Shown in pieces: positions 8,365-17,021 of a stretch of 64,000 nt of DNA. Every line of letters starts with the position of its first letter. Within the stretch, counting starts at the first letter, position 1. The position numbers and the translations under genes are program-made. The stretch comes from Kribbella sp. CA-293567 (GTDB lineage: Bacteria; Actinomycetota; Actinomycetes; Propionibacteriales; Kribbellaceae): positions 7,440,001 through 7,504,000 of the forward strand of contig NZ_CP114065.1 in assembly GCF_027627575.1 (NCBI RefSeq). Reading direction: 5' to 3'. Below the pieces are notes generated by a model. The model did not search any database. It was given only the letters and a program-made list of their open reading frames with translations, and was not told the origin of the DNA.

Positions 8365-9243
8365 ATGCGTAAACCCTTCCTGGCCGCCGCTGCGACGGCG
8401 CTCGCTGTGGCCGTGACCGGACTCGTCGTGGTGAACCAGCCGGCGGGGGCGGCCCTTGGCGACGTACCCAAGGACTGCCAGGTCTCGACGGCGGCGTACC
8501 GCTCCGACGGTCAGCGGCTGACCTACACGTACAACGGTGGGCTGGTCGGGACCAAGGCGTATGCCGGGGACAAGCTTCGCTGGGTGCCGTCGGCCCTCCA
8601 GCAGATCGGCGGCTCGGGTGACGACACGTCGTTCCGCAGCACCGAATTCGCCGTACATCCGACCGATGGCTACCTCTACCGGGTGAGTCGCCGGGGCGAG
8701 TTGGTCGACGGTGCGTGGAGGGTTCCCGAGGTCGGCGTTACCCGGCTCGAGGCAGGCTTCGGCGCGACCCGGGTTCTCGCCTACGGGTACCCGTACCTGT
8801 ATCGGGTCACTGGCAGTGCGCTCTACCGCTACACGGTCGATCCGTCGACCGGCGTACCGGCCGCGGCGGTGCGGCTGGCGACCACCGGTTGGAGCGGAGT
8901 CAACAGTTTGGTCTACGAGCGCACCGCCGGTACGGGCGCCGGCGCGGTGGACGTGTTGATCGGCACCGACACGGGTGGGCAGCTCAAGGAGTGGAAGATC
9001 AACCGCGCCACGCCCACCCAAGTCACCGCGAAGGCGCTGCGACTGAGTGGCTGGTCCGCGTTCACGAGTCTCAGTACCGGCTTCTGTGCGGACCACCCGG
9101 CCGGTCGCCCGCTGCTCGCGATCACCGCGGCGGGGAGCGCCTCGGTCCAGTTCGACGCCAACATGTCCGACGGCCTCGGCACCGACATCAAAGGCGGCTC
9201 CCTGGGCGCACTCGGCTGGACCGCGCGCGCCTACGGCCAGTAA
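8365..9243 (+). CDS. Secreted protein, tachylectin-like beta-propeller fold suspected
   Basis: A 292-residue exported protein. Residues 1-30 are a Sec signal peptide: RKPF, a long Ala/Val core, and an AGA/ALG cleavage region. The mature part repeats short beta-strand units with aromatic and Gly residues (DGYLYRVSRRGE, YPYLYRVTGSALYRYTVD), a pattern seen in tachylectin-2-like propellers that bind sugars. Two cysteines, near residues 38 and 243, may form a disulfide. GAGGAG lies eight bases before ATG 8365. It has no operon partner. The lectin suggestion is by pattern only and should be held loosely. Confidence 0.6.
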   Translation: MRKPFLAAAATALAVAVTGLVVVNQPAGAALGDVPKDCQVSTAAYRSDGQRLTYTYNGGLVGTKAYAGDKLRWVPSALQQIGGSGDDTSFRSTEFAVHPTDGYLYRVSRRGELVDGAWRVPEVGVTRLEAGFGATRVLAYGYPYLYRVTGSALYRYTVDPSTGVPAAAVRLATTGWSGVNSLVYERTAGTGAGAVDVLIGTDTGGQLKEWKINRATPTQVTAKALRLSGWSAFTSLSTGFCADHPAGRPLLAITAAGSASVQFDANMSDGLGTDIKGGSLGALGWTARAYGQ

Positions 9244-9313
9244 AGCTCACCCTGCGACCTTCTCTGGAGAGCTCTTTCGTGCGTAGAAACATCCTGGCAG
9301 AGCCTGAATTCCG

Positions 9314-9342
9314 TTGCCTGGCAGTTGGTGTGCGGCTAGCGT
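9314..9342 (+). promoter_or_regulatory. Promoter giving a leaderless GNAT mRNA
   Basis: TTGCCT at 9314-9319, a 17-base spacer, then TAGCGT at 9337-9342, seven bases before ATG 9350. With no Shine-Dalgarno sequence present, transcription would start at or next to the start codon. Confidence 0.5.
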
Positions 9343-9349
9343 CCGGCGC

Positions 9350-9892
9350 ATGACCCCGACCCTGCGGACCGCGCGACTGCTGCTTACGCCGTACGTGCCG
9401 GCCGATGAGGACGACTTTGTGGCGCTCTTCCAGGACAGCAGGGTTTCGCGGTGGATGGGGGACGGGCCGGAGAGCGAGGCTGAGGATCGGGCAATGTTCG
9501 GGCGGGTGTTCACGAAGGTGTACGCGCTGAACAGGTTCGATGTGTGGGCTGTGCGGCTGGATGGCGCGTTCGTGGGGCATGCCGAGATCAAGCCGGCCAA
9601 GGTTGTGGAGGGGTGGGAGCTCGTCTACGCGTTGGCGGAGTCGGCCTGGGGGCAGGGTTTGGGGACCGAGCTGGCTGAGGCGATCGTTGACTACGGGTTC
9701 GCCGAGCTCGGGCTGGCCGAGGTGCATGCGACGGTGGCTGAGCCGAACGTTGCCTCGATCGGGTTGCTGAAGAAGATCGGGTTTCGGCACGTCCGGGATA
9801 TCGAGGAGGACGGCGGTACGGTCGTCGTTCTCACCAGGACGAAGGCCGACGCGCCTGACGACCAGCGGCCCAGCGCGTCAGGAGGCGCTTGA
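9350..9892 (+). CDS. GNAT N-acetyltransferase, RimJ/RimL-like
   Basis: A 180-residue acetyltransferase. It opens with TLRTARLLLTPY, the hallmark of the RimJ/RimL-type GNAT subgroup, and has the acetyl-CoA binding motif A as AWGQGLGTELAEAIVDY near residues 102-118, followed by NVASIGLLKKIGF. Substrate is unknown; relatives acetylate ribosomal proteins, amino sugars or antibiotics. The ATG at 9350 is favoured because a -10 hexamer lies seven bases upstream and no ribosome binding site exists, implying a leaderless transcript. Its TGA overlaps the ATG of the methyltransferase gene (TGATG), so the two are co-translated. Confidence 0.85.
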   Translation: MTPTLRTARLLLTPYVPADEDDFVALFQDSRVSRWMGDGPESEAEDRAMFGRVFTKVYALNRFDVWAVRLDGAFVGHAEIKPAKVVEGWELVYALAESAWGQGLGTELAEAIVDYGFAELGLAEVHATVAEPNVASIGLLKKIGFRHVRDIEEDGGTVVVLTRTKADAPDDQRPSASGGA

Positions 9893-10644
9893 TGGGTGAG
9901 GAGTTCTACTCGCACGCGAGGCTTTACGACCTGATGTTCCCCGGCGGCGGGCCTGTGGTCGACTTCTACCGGGACAACGCCGAGCGGCAGGGCGGCAGCG
10001 TGCTGGAGCTCGGGTGTGGCACCGGAAACAAGTTGATTCCCCTTGCGGCCGATGGGCGTCCGTGTGTCGGCCTGGACTTCTCGTCGGAGATGCTGGCTGA
10101 GGCCGAGCGGAAGGCGAGTGAGCGTGGTGTCGCGGTGGAGTGGGTGCGGGGCGACATGCGGGAGTTCGAGTTGGGGCGCACCTTCGACTTCGTCTTCATC
10201 ACCGCCAATTCCCTGCTGCATCTGCACGAGGCCAGCCAGCTGGTGAGTTGCTTTCGGGCGGTTCGCAGACATCTGGCGCCGGGCGGGCGGTTCGTCTTCG
10301 ATGTGTTCAACCCGAGTATGGGGATGCTGGCGGCGGCCGATGGCGTACGGCGTACCCGGGACGCGTTGTCGTTCGTCGATCCTGATCGTGGCAACGTGAG
10401 GGTCGAAGTTGCCGAGGTGTACGACGCGGCCGCGCAGGTTACCCGCGGGACGTGGTACCTCTCGACCGACTCCGAGCCTGACTTCGTCGTTGCGCCGCTC
10501 GAGCTGAGGAGCATCTTTCCGCAGGAGCTGCCGCTGCTCCTCTCGCTCGGCGGCCTGCGGCTCGTCGAGCGCTTCGGCGACTGGTCCGGTCGACCGTTCA
10601 CCGCGAACGCGCAGGTTCAGCTCTGCATCTGTGAGTCCGCGTGA
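9892..10644 (+). CDS. Class I SAM-dependent methyltransferase
   Basis: A 250-residue Rossmann-fold methyltransferase. Motif I VLELGCGTGNK lies at about 34-44, the acidic loop GLDFS follows, then GDMREFEL and FVFITANSLLHL, with the post-motif RRHLAPGGRFVFDVF. The C-terminal part is an uncharacterised beta-rich extension. The substrate cannot be read from sequence. It overlaps the upstream GNAT by one base and has GGAGG inside the end of that gene at six bases' spacing, so both should be produced together. Tail-to-tail with the next gene, only five bases apart. Confidence 0.85.
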   Translation: MGEEFYSHARLYDLMFPGGGPVVDFYRDNAERQGGSVLELGCGTGNKLIPLAADGRPCVGLDFSSEMLAEAERKASERGVAVEWVRGDMREFELGRTFDFVFITANSLLHLHEASQLVSCFRAVRRHLAPGGRFVFDVFNPSMGMLAAADGVRRTRDALSFVDPDRGNVRVEVAEVYDAAAQVTRGTWYLSTDSEPDFVVAPLELRSIFPQELPLLLSLGGLRLVERFGDWSGRPFTANAQVQLCICESA

Positions 10645-10649
10645 GCGGC

Positions 10650-11528
10650 CTACTTCAGGGCCGCGATGACTCGCATGGAGCCGCTGGTGACCCGAATTTT
10701 CCGGTCACGAAGTAGGCGCGTCCGCTCGACCGGTGGGATCAGGCGGGAGACCGGGTGCAGGAGTTCGCGGAGGCGAGTCGTGACGAAGGGCAGGGCGTAG
10801 TACTGGTAGGCGCTGTCGATCGCGGTGACCTCGAACGAAGTGCGGCGGAGCAGTTCGGTGATCGTGGCCGGGTCGTAGTAGCTGACGTGTTCGGGGATCT
10901 TGAAGGAGACCCAGCGGGAGCCGGAGACGCGGGACAGCAGGCTCTTGATGTTGGGGGTCACCATCACGACCAGGCCGCCGGGGTTGAGCAACCGGCTCGC
11001 GCTGCGGAGGAAGGCGGCCGGATCGGTGACGTGCTCGATCAGGTGTGAGGCGAAGATGACGTCGTACTTCTCGCCCTGGATCTCGGGCACCTCCTCGACC
11101 AGACCGCAGAACACCCGGCCCGGGTAGCGCTCGTCCGCGAACTTGACCGCCGAGGGCGACAGATCGACGCCGTACGCGTCGTAGCCGGCGTCGAGGGCGG
11201 CCTTCAGGAAATACCCGTAGCCGCAGCCGACCTCGAGGATCCTGCCCTTCGGCACGAACTCGCCGATCCGGCGGACGTCCTCACGGAAGGTGGCCAGATA
11301 CTCCTCCTCCTGGCTCTCGTACTGCGAGTAGCCGGAGCCCTCGCCGCCGAAGTACGACTCTTCCTCGTAGAGCGCGCGCAACGTCTCGGGCGTGGGCGTC
11401 GGCACCAGCTGCACCAGACCGCACTGCGGGCAATCCTCGATGCTGTAGCCGTCCTTGGCGCCTCGCGGCCGGAATGGCCCAGCGGTGGCGCACAGGATGC
11501 AGACCACTTCGGCCGGCGCTTCGGTCAT
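10650..11528 (-). CDS. Zinc-ribbon class I methyltransferase
   Basis: A 292-residue protein with an N-terminal zinc-ribbon-like region (CILC at about 10-13 and CPQC at 34-37) followed by a methyltransferase core: RILEVGCGYGYFLKAAL, GVDLS, VIFASHLIEHV and the LNPGGLVVMVTPN strand. This layout is that of methyltransferases acting on sugars, glycolipids or secondary-metabolite intermediates. The C-terminal Arg-rich helix may approach the membrane or substrate. ATG 11528 is preceded by a GAGGCGGG stretch. It is a single gene between convergent and divergent neighbours. Substrate unknown. Confidence 0.8.
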   Translation of the reverse strand: MTEAPAEVVCILCATAGPFRPRGAKDGYSIEDCPQCGLVQLVPTPTPETLRALYEEESYFGGEGSGYSQYESQEEEYLATFREDVRRIGEFVPKGRILEVGCGYGYFLKAALDAGYDAYGVDLSPSAVKFADERYPGRVFCGLVEEVPEIQGEKYDVIFASHLIEHVTDPAAFLRSASRLLNPGGLVVMVTPNIKSLLSRVSGSRWVSFKIPEHVSYYDPATITELLRRTSFEVTAIDSAYQYYALPFVTTRLRELLHPVSRLIPPVERTRLLRDRKIRVTSGSMRVIAALK

Positions 11529-11648
11529 TGATCAATCCCGCCTCTGCTCACGTTCGGACAACGTGAGATCGAGACGCTACCGGGTTCGGGGTTCGCTGTC
11601 GCGATCTCGCGACAGGGTCGGACTGCAGGTTGTTGCGAGGGGGCCGCG

Positions 11649-11678
11649 TTGACCCTCGTCGAGCAGTCAACGTAGGTT
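11649..11678 (+). promoter_or_regulatory. Promoter for a leaderless ABC exporter mRNA
   Basis: TTGACC at 11649-11654, an 18-base spacer and TAGGTT at 11673-11678 form a near-consensus actinobacterial housekeeping promoter. The GTG start of the ABC gene begins seven bases after the -10 box, so transcript and reading frame should start together. Confidence 0.65.
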
Positions 11679-11685
11679 TCCAGGG

Positions 11686-13446
11686 GTGCCCACGGCAACC
11701 GATTCGGTGACCGCGCAGTACGGCGTACCCGGGGCCGCGGCGTTGCGCAGCCCGCAGCGGTACCTGCTCTGGCTGGTCGCCCGGCAGCGTGGACGGGCCG
11801 CGCTGGGAGCGTTTCTCAGCATCGTCTGGATGGTCAGCCTCGCTCTGACCCCGTACCTGCTGGGCCGAGCCACCGACGACGGGCTGCGCCGGGGAGGACT
11901 GGAGCCGCTCCTGCCGTGGATCGGTGTACTACTCGCCGTCGGAGCGCTGACCGCCTTCGTCGCGATCATGCGGCATCGCACGATGACCAGGGTGCGGCTC
12001 GATGCCGCCTATCGCACGGTTCACGCCGTGGTCGTGCACTCGACGACGCTCGGCAACGAGCTGAGCCGCAGGACCACCACCGGCGAGATCGCGACCATCG
12101 GGATGACCGACGCCTGGGTGATCAGCAATACCCTGACCGTCGTCGGTCCGGGGGTCGGCGCGATCGTCGCCACCGTGGTGGTCGCGTTTCTGCTGTTCGC
12201 CCAGTCACCCCTGCTGGCCGCCGTCGTACTGCTGGGGCTTCCCCTGGTCGTCGTGCTGATCGGGCCGATCCTCGGCCGGCTGCAGCGTCGCGCGACGGTG
12301 TACCGCGAGCGGCAGGGCCGGCTGACCGCGCGCATGGTCGACGTCGTTCAGGGCCTGCACGTGCTGAACGGCGTGGGCGGCAAACCGATCTTCTCGAGTC
12401 GCTATCAGCAGGGCTCGAGCGAGCTTCGCGACGAGGGCTACCGGGTCGCCTCGATCGCAAGCTGGATTCCGGCCATCGCCGTCGGCGCCCCGGTCGTCTT
12501 TCTGGCCGGGGTCACCTGGCTGGCCGCGCGGATGGTCGCCGACGGGGACCTCTCGGTCGGTGGCCTGGTCGGCGCTTACGGCTACGTCGCTTTCCTCGTC
12601 GTACCGCTGGCCACGCTGATCGAGAGCGCGACGGACATCAACCAGGGGCTGGTCGCCGCGCGGCGGGTGGTGAGCTTCCTGTCCGCCGCCCCCACTGCCC
12701 CGCCGGCCAACCATGAGGCTGGGCCGGTCGCTGGGACAGCGGCGTTGCACGATCCGGACTCTGGCGTGACGCTCCGGCCCGGGAGCTTCACCGCGATCGC
12801 CAGCGCTCTCCCCGTCGATGCGTTGACCATTGTCGATCGGCTGGGCGGCTTCAGCCCTTCTGAGGTCACGTGGGGAGGTCAGCGTCTTGCGGCGATCGAG
12901 CCGGCCGAGGTGAGGCAGCGGATCCTGGTGGCGGACAACGGAGCCGATCTCTTTGCCGGCCCGCTTCGCGAGGTGGTGTCCGGCCGGTTCGACCGGGACG
13001 ACGCACAGCTGGTCAGTGCACTGCACACGGCCGCGGCGGAAGACATCCTGACGGCCGCCCCCGAAGGCCTGGCAACCGCGATTGCCCCGCAAGGGCGGAA
13101 CTTCTCCGGTGGCCAGCGGCAACGTATCCGGCTGGCCCGCGCGGTCGCGGCGGAACCGGAGATCCTGCTGGCCTCCGAACCGACCTCGGCCGTGGACGCG
13201 TACACCGAAACGGTCATCGCGCAGCGGTTGCGAGCCGCCCGTACCGGCCTGACCACCTTGGTGACGACCACCTCGCCGGCCGTCCTCGACGTCGCCGACA
13301 TCGTGTACTTCGTGGTCGACGGGAAGGTCACTGCCCAGGGAACGCATCACGAGTTGCTGGACGGCGTACCGGGCTATCAGCTGCTGGTCTCGCGCGCTCT
13401 CGGTGAGTCCGGACCCGACGAGAGCCCCACGTCAGGACGCAGCTGA
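11686..13446 (+). CDS. ABC exporter half-transporter with degenerate Walker A
   Basis: A 586-residue fusion of a six-helix membrane domain (residues 1-330) and a nucleotide-binding domain. The signature NFSGGQRQRIRLARA near 471 is intact, but the Walker A region (about 362-385) has no GxxGxGKST, Walker B reads ILLASEPTS instead of ending in Asp-Glu, and the H-loop His is replaced (VTTTSP). On its own it could not hydrolyse ATP. It pairs with the next gene, whose defects are the mirror image, giving a heterodimer with one working site. Likely an exporter of a drug, peptide or lipid. GTG 11686 lies seven bases after a -10 box. Its stop overlaps the next start. Confidence 0.88.
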   Translation: MPTATDSVTAQYGVPGAAALRSPQRYLLWLVARQRGRAALGAFLSIVWMVSLALTPYLLGRATDDGLRRGGLEPLLPWIGVLLAVGALTAFVAIMRHRTMTRVRLDAAYRTVHAVVVHSTTLGNELSRRTTTGEIATIGMTDAWVISNTLTVVGPGVGAIVATVVVAFLLFAQSPLLAAVVLLGLPLVVVLIGPILGRLQRRATVYRERQGRLTARMVDVVQGLHVLNGVGGKPIFSSRYQQGSSELRDEGYRVASIASWIPAIAVGAPVVFLAGVTWLAARMVADGDLSVGGLVGAYGYVAFLVVPLATLIESATDINQGLVAARRVVSFLSAAPTAPPANHEAGPVAGTAALHDPDSGVTLRPGSFTAIASALPVDALTIVDRLGGFSPSEVTWGGQRLAAIEPAEVRQRILVADNGADLFAGPLREVVSGRFDRDDAQLVSALHTAAAEDILTAAPEGLATAIAPQGRNFSGGQRQRIRLARAVAAEPEILLASEPTSAVDAYTETVIAQRLRAARTGLTTLVTTTSPAVLDVADIVYFVVDGKVTAQGTHHELLDGVPGYQLLVSRALGESGPDESPTSGRS

Positions 13447-15212
13447 TGGCCGACGACCTGACTCTCCCCGACGGCCACCTCCCGGTCGCGACGAAGCGGC
13501 AGACCTGGCGAGCAGGGCTCGAGCTGATCCGTCTCGCCCGCCGGACCTTCGCGCTGATGGTGCTGCTGAACGTGCTGGCCACCGTGGCCGGGCTCGGCGG
13601 CCCCTGGCTGCTCGGCAAGATCATCGACACGGTAGTCAACGGCCGAGGTGATCAGCGGATCGACCTGCTGGCGCTGCTGATCGTGGTCTGTGCGCTGCTG
13701 CAGCTCGTGCTCACGCGGTACGCCCGGAACGTCGGTGCGCGATTCGGCGAGCGGACGTCGGCGCAGGTTCGCGAGCAGTTCCTCCACCGAGTACTGCGCC
13801 TGCCGGCCGCCGTCGCCGAGCGGGTGCCGACCGGCGACATCACCTCCCGGGCGTCGACCGACGTGAATGCGGTCGCGTTGACCCTGCGCGACGCCGTTCC
13901 CGACGTCTTGATCGCCGTCGTCCAGACCTTGTTCATCTTCGTCGCGGTCTTCGCCATCGACCCGTTGATGGGCGCCTGCGCCGTGATCGGGCTGTCGGGC
14001 ATCTGGTTCGCCGGCCGGTGGTACCTGGCCAGAGCCCGGACGGCGTATCTCGAAGCAGGGGCTGCGAGCTCGTCGTTGACCGAAGTACTCACCGCCACCG
14101 TCAACGGCAGCCGCACGGTCGAGGCCTTCGGGCTCCAGGAGCGCCGGCTGCGGGCGAGCGTCGAGGCGATCGAGCACTCCCGCACCACCCGGCTGCGCAC
14201 GCTGACCCTGCGCAGCGTGCTGTTCCCGGTCGTCGACTTCTCGTACGTGCTGCCGCTGGTCGGCGTCCTGCTCATCGGCGGCGCCCTGTACGGCGGCGGC
14301 CGGATCAGCCTCGGCGCGGTCATCGCCGCCGTCTTCTACCTCCGCCAGCTGTCCGGGCCGCTGGACGTGCTGGAGTGGCAGATCGACCAGATCCAGAGCG
14401 CGGCAGCGTCCTTCGCCCGGCTGGAGGGGATCGAGACGGTCGCCCGGCCGGTCTCGGCGAACACGGCCACGCCGACGGACGACCAGATCGAGGTGGACGA
14501 CGTCTGCTTCGCCTACCCCGGTGGCCCCGACGTGCTGACCGCGGTCAGCCTCCGGGTCCAGCCGGGCGAGCACCTCGCCGTCGTCGGGCTCTCCGGCGCC
14601 GGGAAGTCCACTCTGGGCCGCCTGCTGACCGGCGTCGAGCAGCCGCGGACCGGCAGCGTCACGGTGGGCGGCGTACCGGTCGCCGAGCTACCACCCGAAC
14701 AACTCCGTGAGCAGATCATCCTAGTCACGCAGGACCACCATGTCTTCGCCGAGTCGGTCCGCGACAACCTGTTGATCGCAAAGCCGACGGCAACCGACGA
14801 GGACCTCCGAGCCGCGCTGGAGGCCGTCGGGGCGACCTGGGTCGCTGACCTGTCCGACGGTCTGGACACGGTCCTCGGCGATGGCGGCCTGGCCCTGGAA
14901 ACCTCACATGCACAGCAGATCGCCCTCGCGCGAGTTATCCTCGCCGACCCGCACACGGTCGTCCTGGACGAGGCGACCTCGATGCTGGATCCGAGCACGG
15001 CTCGCCACGTCGAGCGCGCCCTCGCGGTGATCCTGGACGGCCGAACGGTGCTGGCGATCGCCCATCGCATGCACACTTCCCACGACGCGGACCGGGTCGC
15101 CGTGATGGAGGCGGGCCGCATCATCGAGATCGGCTCACATCGTGAACTCCTCAAGGCCGACGGCGCCTACGCCGCGCTGTGGCGGTCCTGGCACGGCGAC
15201 TCCCCGGACTGA
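13446..15212 (+). CDS. ABC exporter half-transporter with intact Walker motifs
   Basis: A 588-residue half-transporter: membrane domain to about residue 330, then the nucleotide-binding domain. Walker A VGLSGAGKST (about 381-390), Walker B TVVLDEATS near 505 and H-loop LAIAHRMH near 538 are intact. The ABC signature has decayed to ALETSHAQQIALARV near 480. Its Walker A can therefore only work with the intact signature of the upstream subunit, leaving the opposite composite site inactive, as in known asymmetric heterodimeric exporters. ATG 13446 overlaps the upstream TGA by one base. Substrate is not predictable. Confidence 0.9.
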   Translation: MADDLTLPDGHLPVATKRQTWRAGLELIRLARRTFALMVLLNVLATVAGLGGPWLLGKIIDTVVNGRGDQRIDLLALLIVVCALLQLVLTRYARNVGARFGERTSAQVREQFLHRVLRLPAAVAERVPTGDITSRASTDVNAVALTLRDAVPDVLIAVVQTLFIFVAVFAIDPLMGACAVIGLSGIWFAGRWYLARARTAYLEAGAASSSLTEVLTATVNGSRTVEAFGLQERRLRASVEAIEHSRTTRLRTLTLRSVLFPVVDFSYVLPLVGVLLIGGALYGGGRISLGAVIAAVFYLRQLSGPLDVLEWQIDQIQSAAASFARLEGIETVARPVSANTATPTDDQIEVDDVCFAYPGGPDVLTAVSLRVQPGEHLAVVGLSGAGKSTLGRLLTGVEQPRTGSVTVGGVPVAELPPEQLREQIILVTQDHHVFAESVRDNLLIAKPTATDEDLRAALEAVGATWVADLSDGLDTVLGDGGLALETSHAQQIALARVILADPHTVVLDEATSMLDPSTARHVERALAVILDGRTVLAIAHRMHTSHDADRVAVMEAGRIIEIGSHRELLKADGAYAALWRSWHGDSPD

Positions 15213-15218
15213 CCTGCG

Positions 15219-16445
15219 TCAGGCCAGCTGGTCGCGGCGACGGGTCAAGTAGGCAGTTTCGGCGGTGTTACCGGCCAAGGCGATCGCCGCGTCGTACGCC
15301 GTACGCGAGTCCTGGCTGCGCCCCAGCCGGCGGAGCAGGTCGGCGCGCGTCGCGTGATAGGCGTGATAGCCGGCCAGCTTGCCGTCGAGTCGGTCGACGA
15401 TGGCCAGCGCCACCTCCGGTCCGTCCAGCTCCGCCACCGCGATGGCGCGGTTGAGGGCGACGATCGGCGACGGATCGAGCTGAGCCAATTGGTTGTACAG
15501 AGCAACAACTTGCGACCAGTCGGTCTCGCTGACCGTGCGGGCGTAGGTGTGCACGGCGTTGATCGCGGCGAGCAACTGGTAACGCCCCGGCGGTACGCCG
15601 GCAGCCAGCCGCTCGCGGACCAGGTAGTGGCCTTCAGCAATCAGCTCCCGGTCCCACGAACCACGGTCCTGCTCGACCAGCGTGACCAGCTCGCCGGTCG
15701 CCGAGATCCGTGCGGACCGACGGGCCTCGGTGAGCAGCATCAGGGCCAGCAGCCCCGCCACCTCACCGTCCCCCGGCAGCAGCGCGCGGATCAGACGGGT
15801 GAGCCGGATCGCCTCGGCGGTCAGTTCGTGCCGGACGGGATCGGTGTCGGGGCCGGTCGCCAGGTAACCCTCGTTGAAAACCAGGAAGAGCACCGAGAGG
15901 ACCCCGGAGACGCGGGTCGGCAGATCCTCCGCGGACGGCACCCGGTACGGGATGCGGGCGGCCTTGATCTTGCCTTTCGCGCGAGTGATCCGCTGCCCCA
16001 TCGCGGTCTCCTGCACCAGGAAGGCCCGCGCGATCTCGGCGACCGTCAGACCGCCGACCATCCGCAGCGTCAGCGCCATCCGGGTCTCCATCGCGAGCGC
16101 CGGATGACAACAGGTGAAGATCAGCCGCAGCCGCTCGTCCTCGATCGCGCCCAGAGGCTCGGGCGGATCGTCGTCGTACGCCATCTGAGCCTCCTTCTGC
16201 TTGCCGTCCCGCTTGCTCTCCCGCCGGATCCGGTCGATCGCCTTGCGGTTGGCGGTGGTGGTCAGCCAGGCCCCAGGATTCGGCGGTACGCCGTCCGCGG
16301 GCCACCGCTCGACGGCGATCGCGAACGCCTCGGCCGCGGCGTCCTCCGCGATGTCGAGGTCACCGAACCGCCTGGTCAGGGACGCGACCACCCGCGCCCA
16401 CTCCTCGTGGTGCGCCTGGCTGATCGCCTGCCCAGCGTCGATCAC
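15219..16445 (-). CDS. ECF42-type RNA polymerase sigma factor with TPR tail
   Basis: A 408-residue ECF sigma factor of the ECF42 type. Sigma-2 region EDAAAEAFAIAVERWPADG with NPGAWLTTTANRKAIDRIRRE and sigma-4 region MVGGLTVAEIARAFLVQETAMGQ are clear. A 200-residue helical TPR-like C-terminal domain replaces an anti-sigma factor and is thought to control activity in this group. The GTG start at 16445 overlaps the stop of the DGPF gene by four bases (GTGA). ECF42 factors are nearly always encoded next to DGPF proteins, as here, and are believed to drive transcription of them. The inducing signal is unknown. Confidence 0.92.
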   Translation of the reverse strand: MIDAGQAISQAHHEEWARVVASLTRRFGDLDIAEDAAAEAFAIAVERWPADGVPPNPGAWLTTTANRKAIDRIRRESKRDGKQKEAQMAYDDDPPEPLGAIEDERLRLIFTCCHPALAMETRMALTLRMVGGLTVAEIARAFLVQETAMGQRITRAKGKIKAARIPYRVPSAEDLPTRVSGVLSVLFLVFNEGYLATGPDTDPVRHELTAEAIRLTRLIRALLPGDGEVAGLLALMLLTEARRSARISATGELVTLVEQDRGSWDRELIAEGHYLVRERLAAGVPPGRYQLLAAINAVHTYARTVSETDWSQVVALYNQLAQLDPSPIVALNRAIAVAELDGPEVALAIVDRLDGKLAGYHAYHATRADLLRRLGRSQDSRTAYDAAIALAGNTAETAYLTRRRDQLA

Positions 16446-16765
16446 AGGAACGGCCGGACCTCGACCCTCCGGTTACAGGCCTTCGAGCCGTCCGTCGCGA
16501 GCCTCAGCGCGACGTCGAAGTCAGGCGCCTCGAACACCCAGAAGCCGGCCAGGTACTCCTTCGACTCCAGGAACGGCCCGTCGGTCATCACCGCGTTTCC
16601 GTCCCGGTTGTCGACCACGGTCGCCGCGCTGGGCGCCGCGAGGCCGCCGGCGAAGACCCAGTACCCATCGGCCTGGGCCTGCTCGTTGAACGCGTCGACG
16701 GCAGCCCTCTCGTCCGAGGTGGCGGAGTTGGTCCTGTCGTCGATCACCGAGACCAGATACTGCAT
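16442..16765 (-). CDS. DGPF (YCII-related) protein partner of ECF42
   Basis: A 107-residue alpha-beta barrel-like protein of the YCII/DGPF family; the family signature appears as VMTDGPFLESKEYLAGFWV. Members lack a proven activity; they are consistent targets or partners of ECF42 sigma factors. ATG 16765 is preceded by GGGAGA at a good distance. It is the first gene of the two-gene operon. Its promoter should lie between 16766 and about 16886. Confidence 0.9.
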   Translation of the reverse strand: MQYLVSVIDDRTNSATSDERAAVDAFNEQAQADGYWVFAGGLAAPSAATVVDNRDGNAVMTDGPFLESKEYLAGFWVFEAPDFDVALRLATDGSKACNRRVEVRPFL

Positions 16766-16886
16766 GCTTTTCTCCCGTGCTCTGGGGCGCTCTCGTCAGC
16801 AGCCACTCACCAGTACCACGAACCGCGCGGCGCCGATCCGACACCGCCGGCCGCACCGGGCTGGATCAGCGCGGAGTTCAGGGCAT

Positions 16887-16920
16887 AAAAAAAGCGGAAG
16901 GAGGCCGAGCACCTCTTTCC
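16887..16920 (-). terminator. Minus-strand intrinsic terminator between DGPF and rgt
   Basis: Read on the minus strand, a nine-pair stem (GGAAAGAGG with CCTCCTTCC, one G-T pair, seven-base loop) is followed by GC and seven T residues, a classic rho-independent terminator. No minus-strand gene lies immediately to its right, so it would stop antisense or divergent transcripts from the rifamycin locus before they enter the DGPF operon. Confidence 0.6.
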
Positions 16921-16943
16921 ACTCCTAATTTATAGCGCACCCC

Positions 16944-16962
16944 GGGGCTTGCCGCAAGGCCC
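16944..16962 (+). promoter_or_regulatory. Rifamycin-associated element (RAE)
   Basis: GGGGCTTGCCGCAAGGCCC, a 19-base near-perfect inverted repeat, lies 60 bases before the glycosyltransferase start. This is the form of the rifamycin-associated element known upstream of rifamycin-inactivating genes and helR in actinomycetes, where it makes expression rifamycin-inducible. An A/T-rich segment (TAATTTATAG) just upstream may include promoter sequence. Confidence 0.85.
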
Positions 16963-17021
16963 GGTTCGTGCCGGAGAATCACTCGCCGTAGCCAAGATTT
17001 CCACGAAACGGGGAGCGATTG

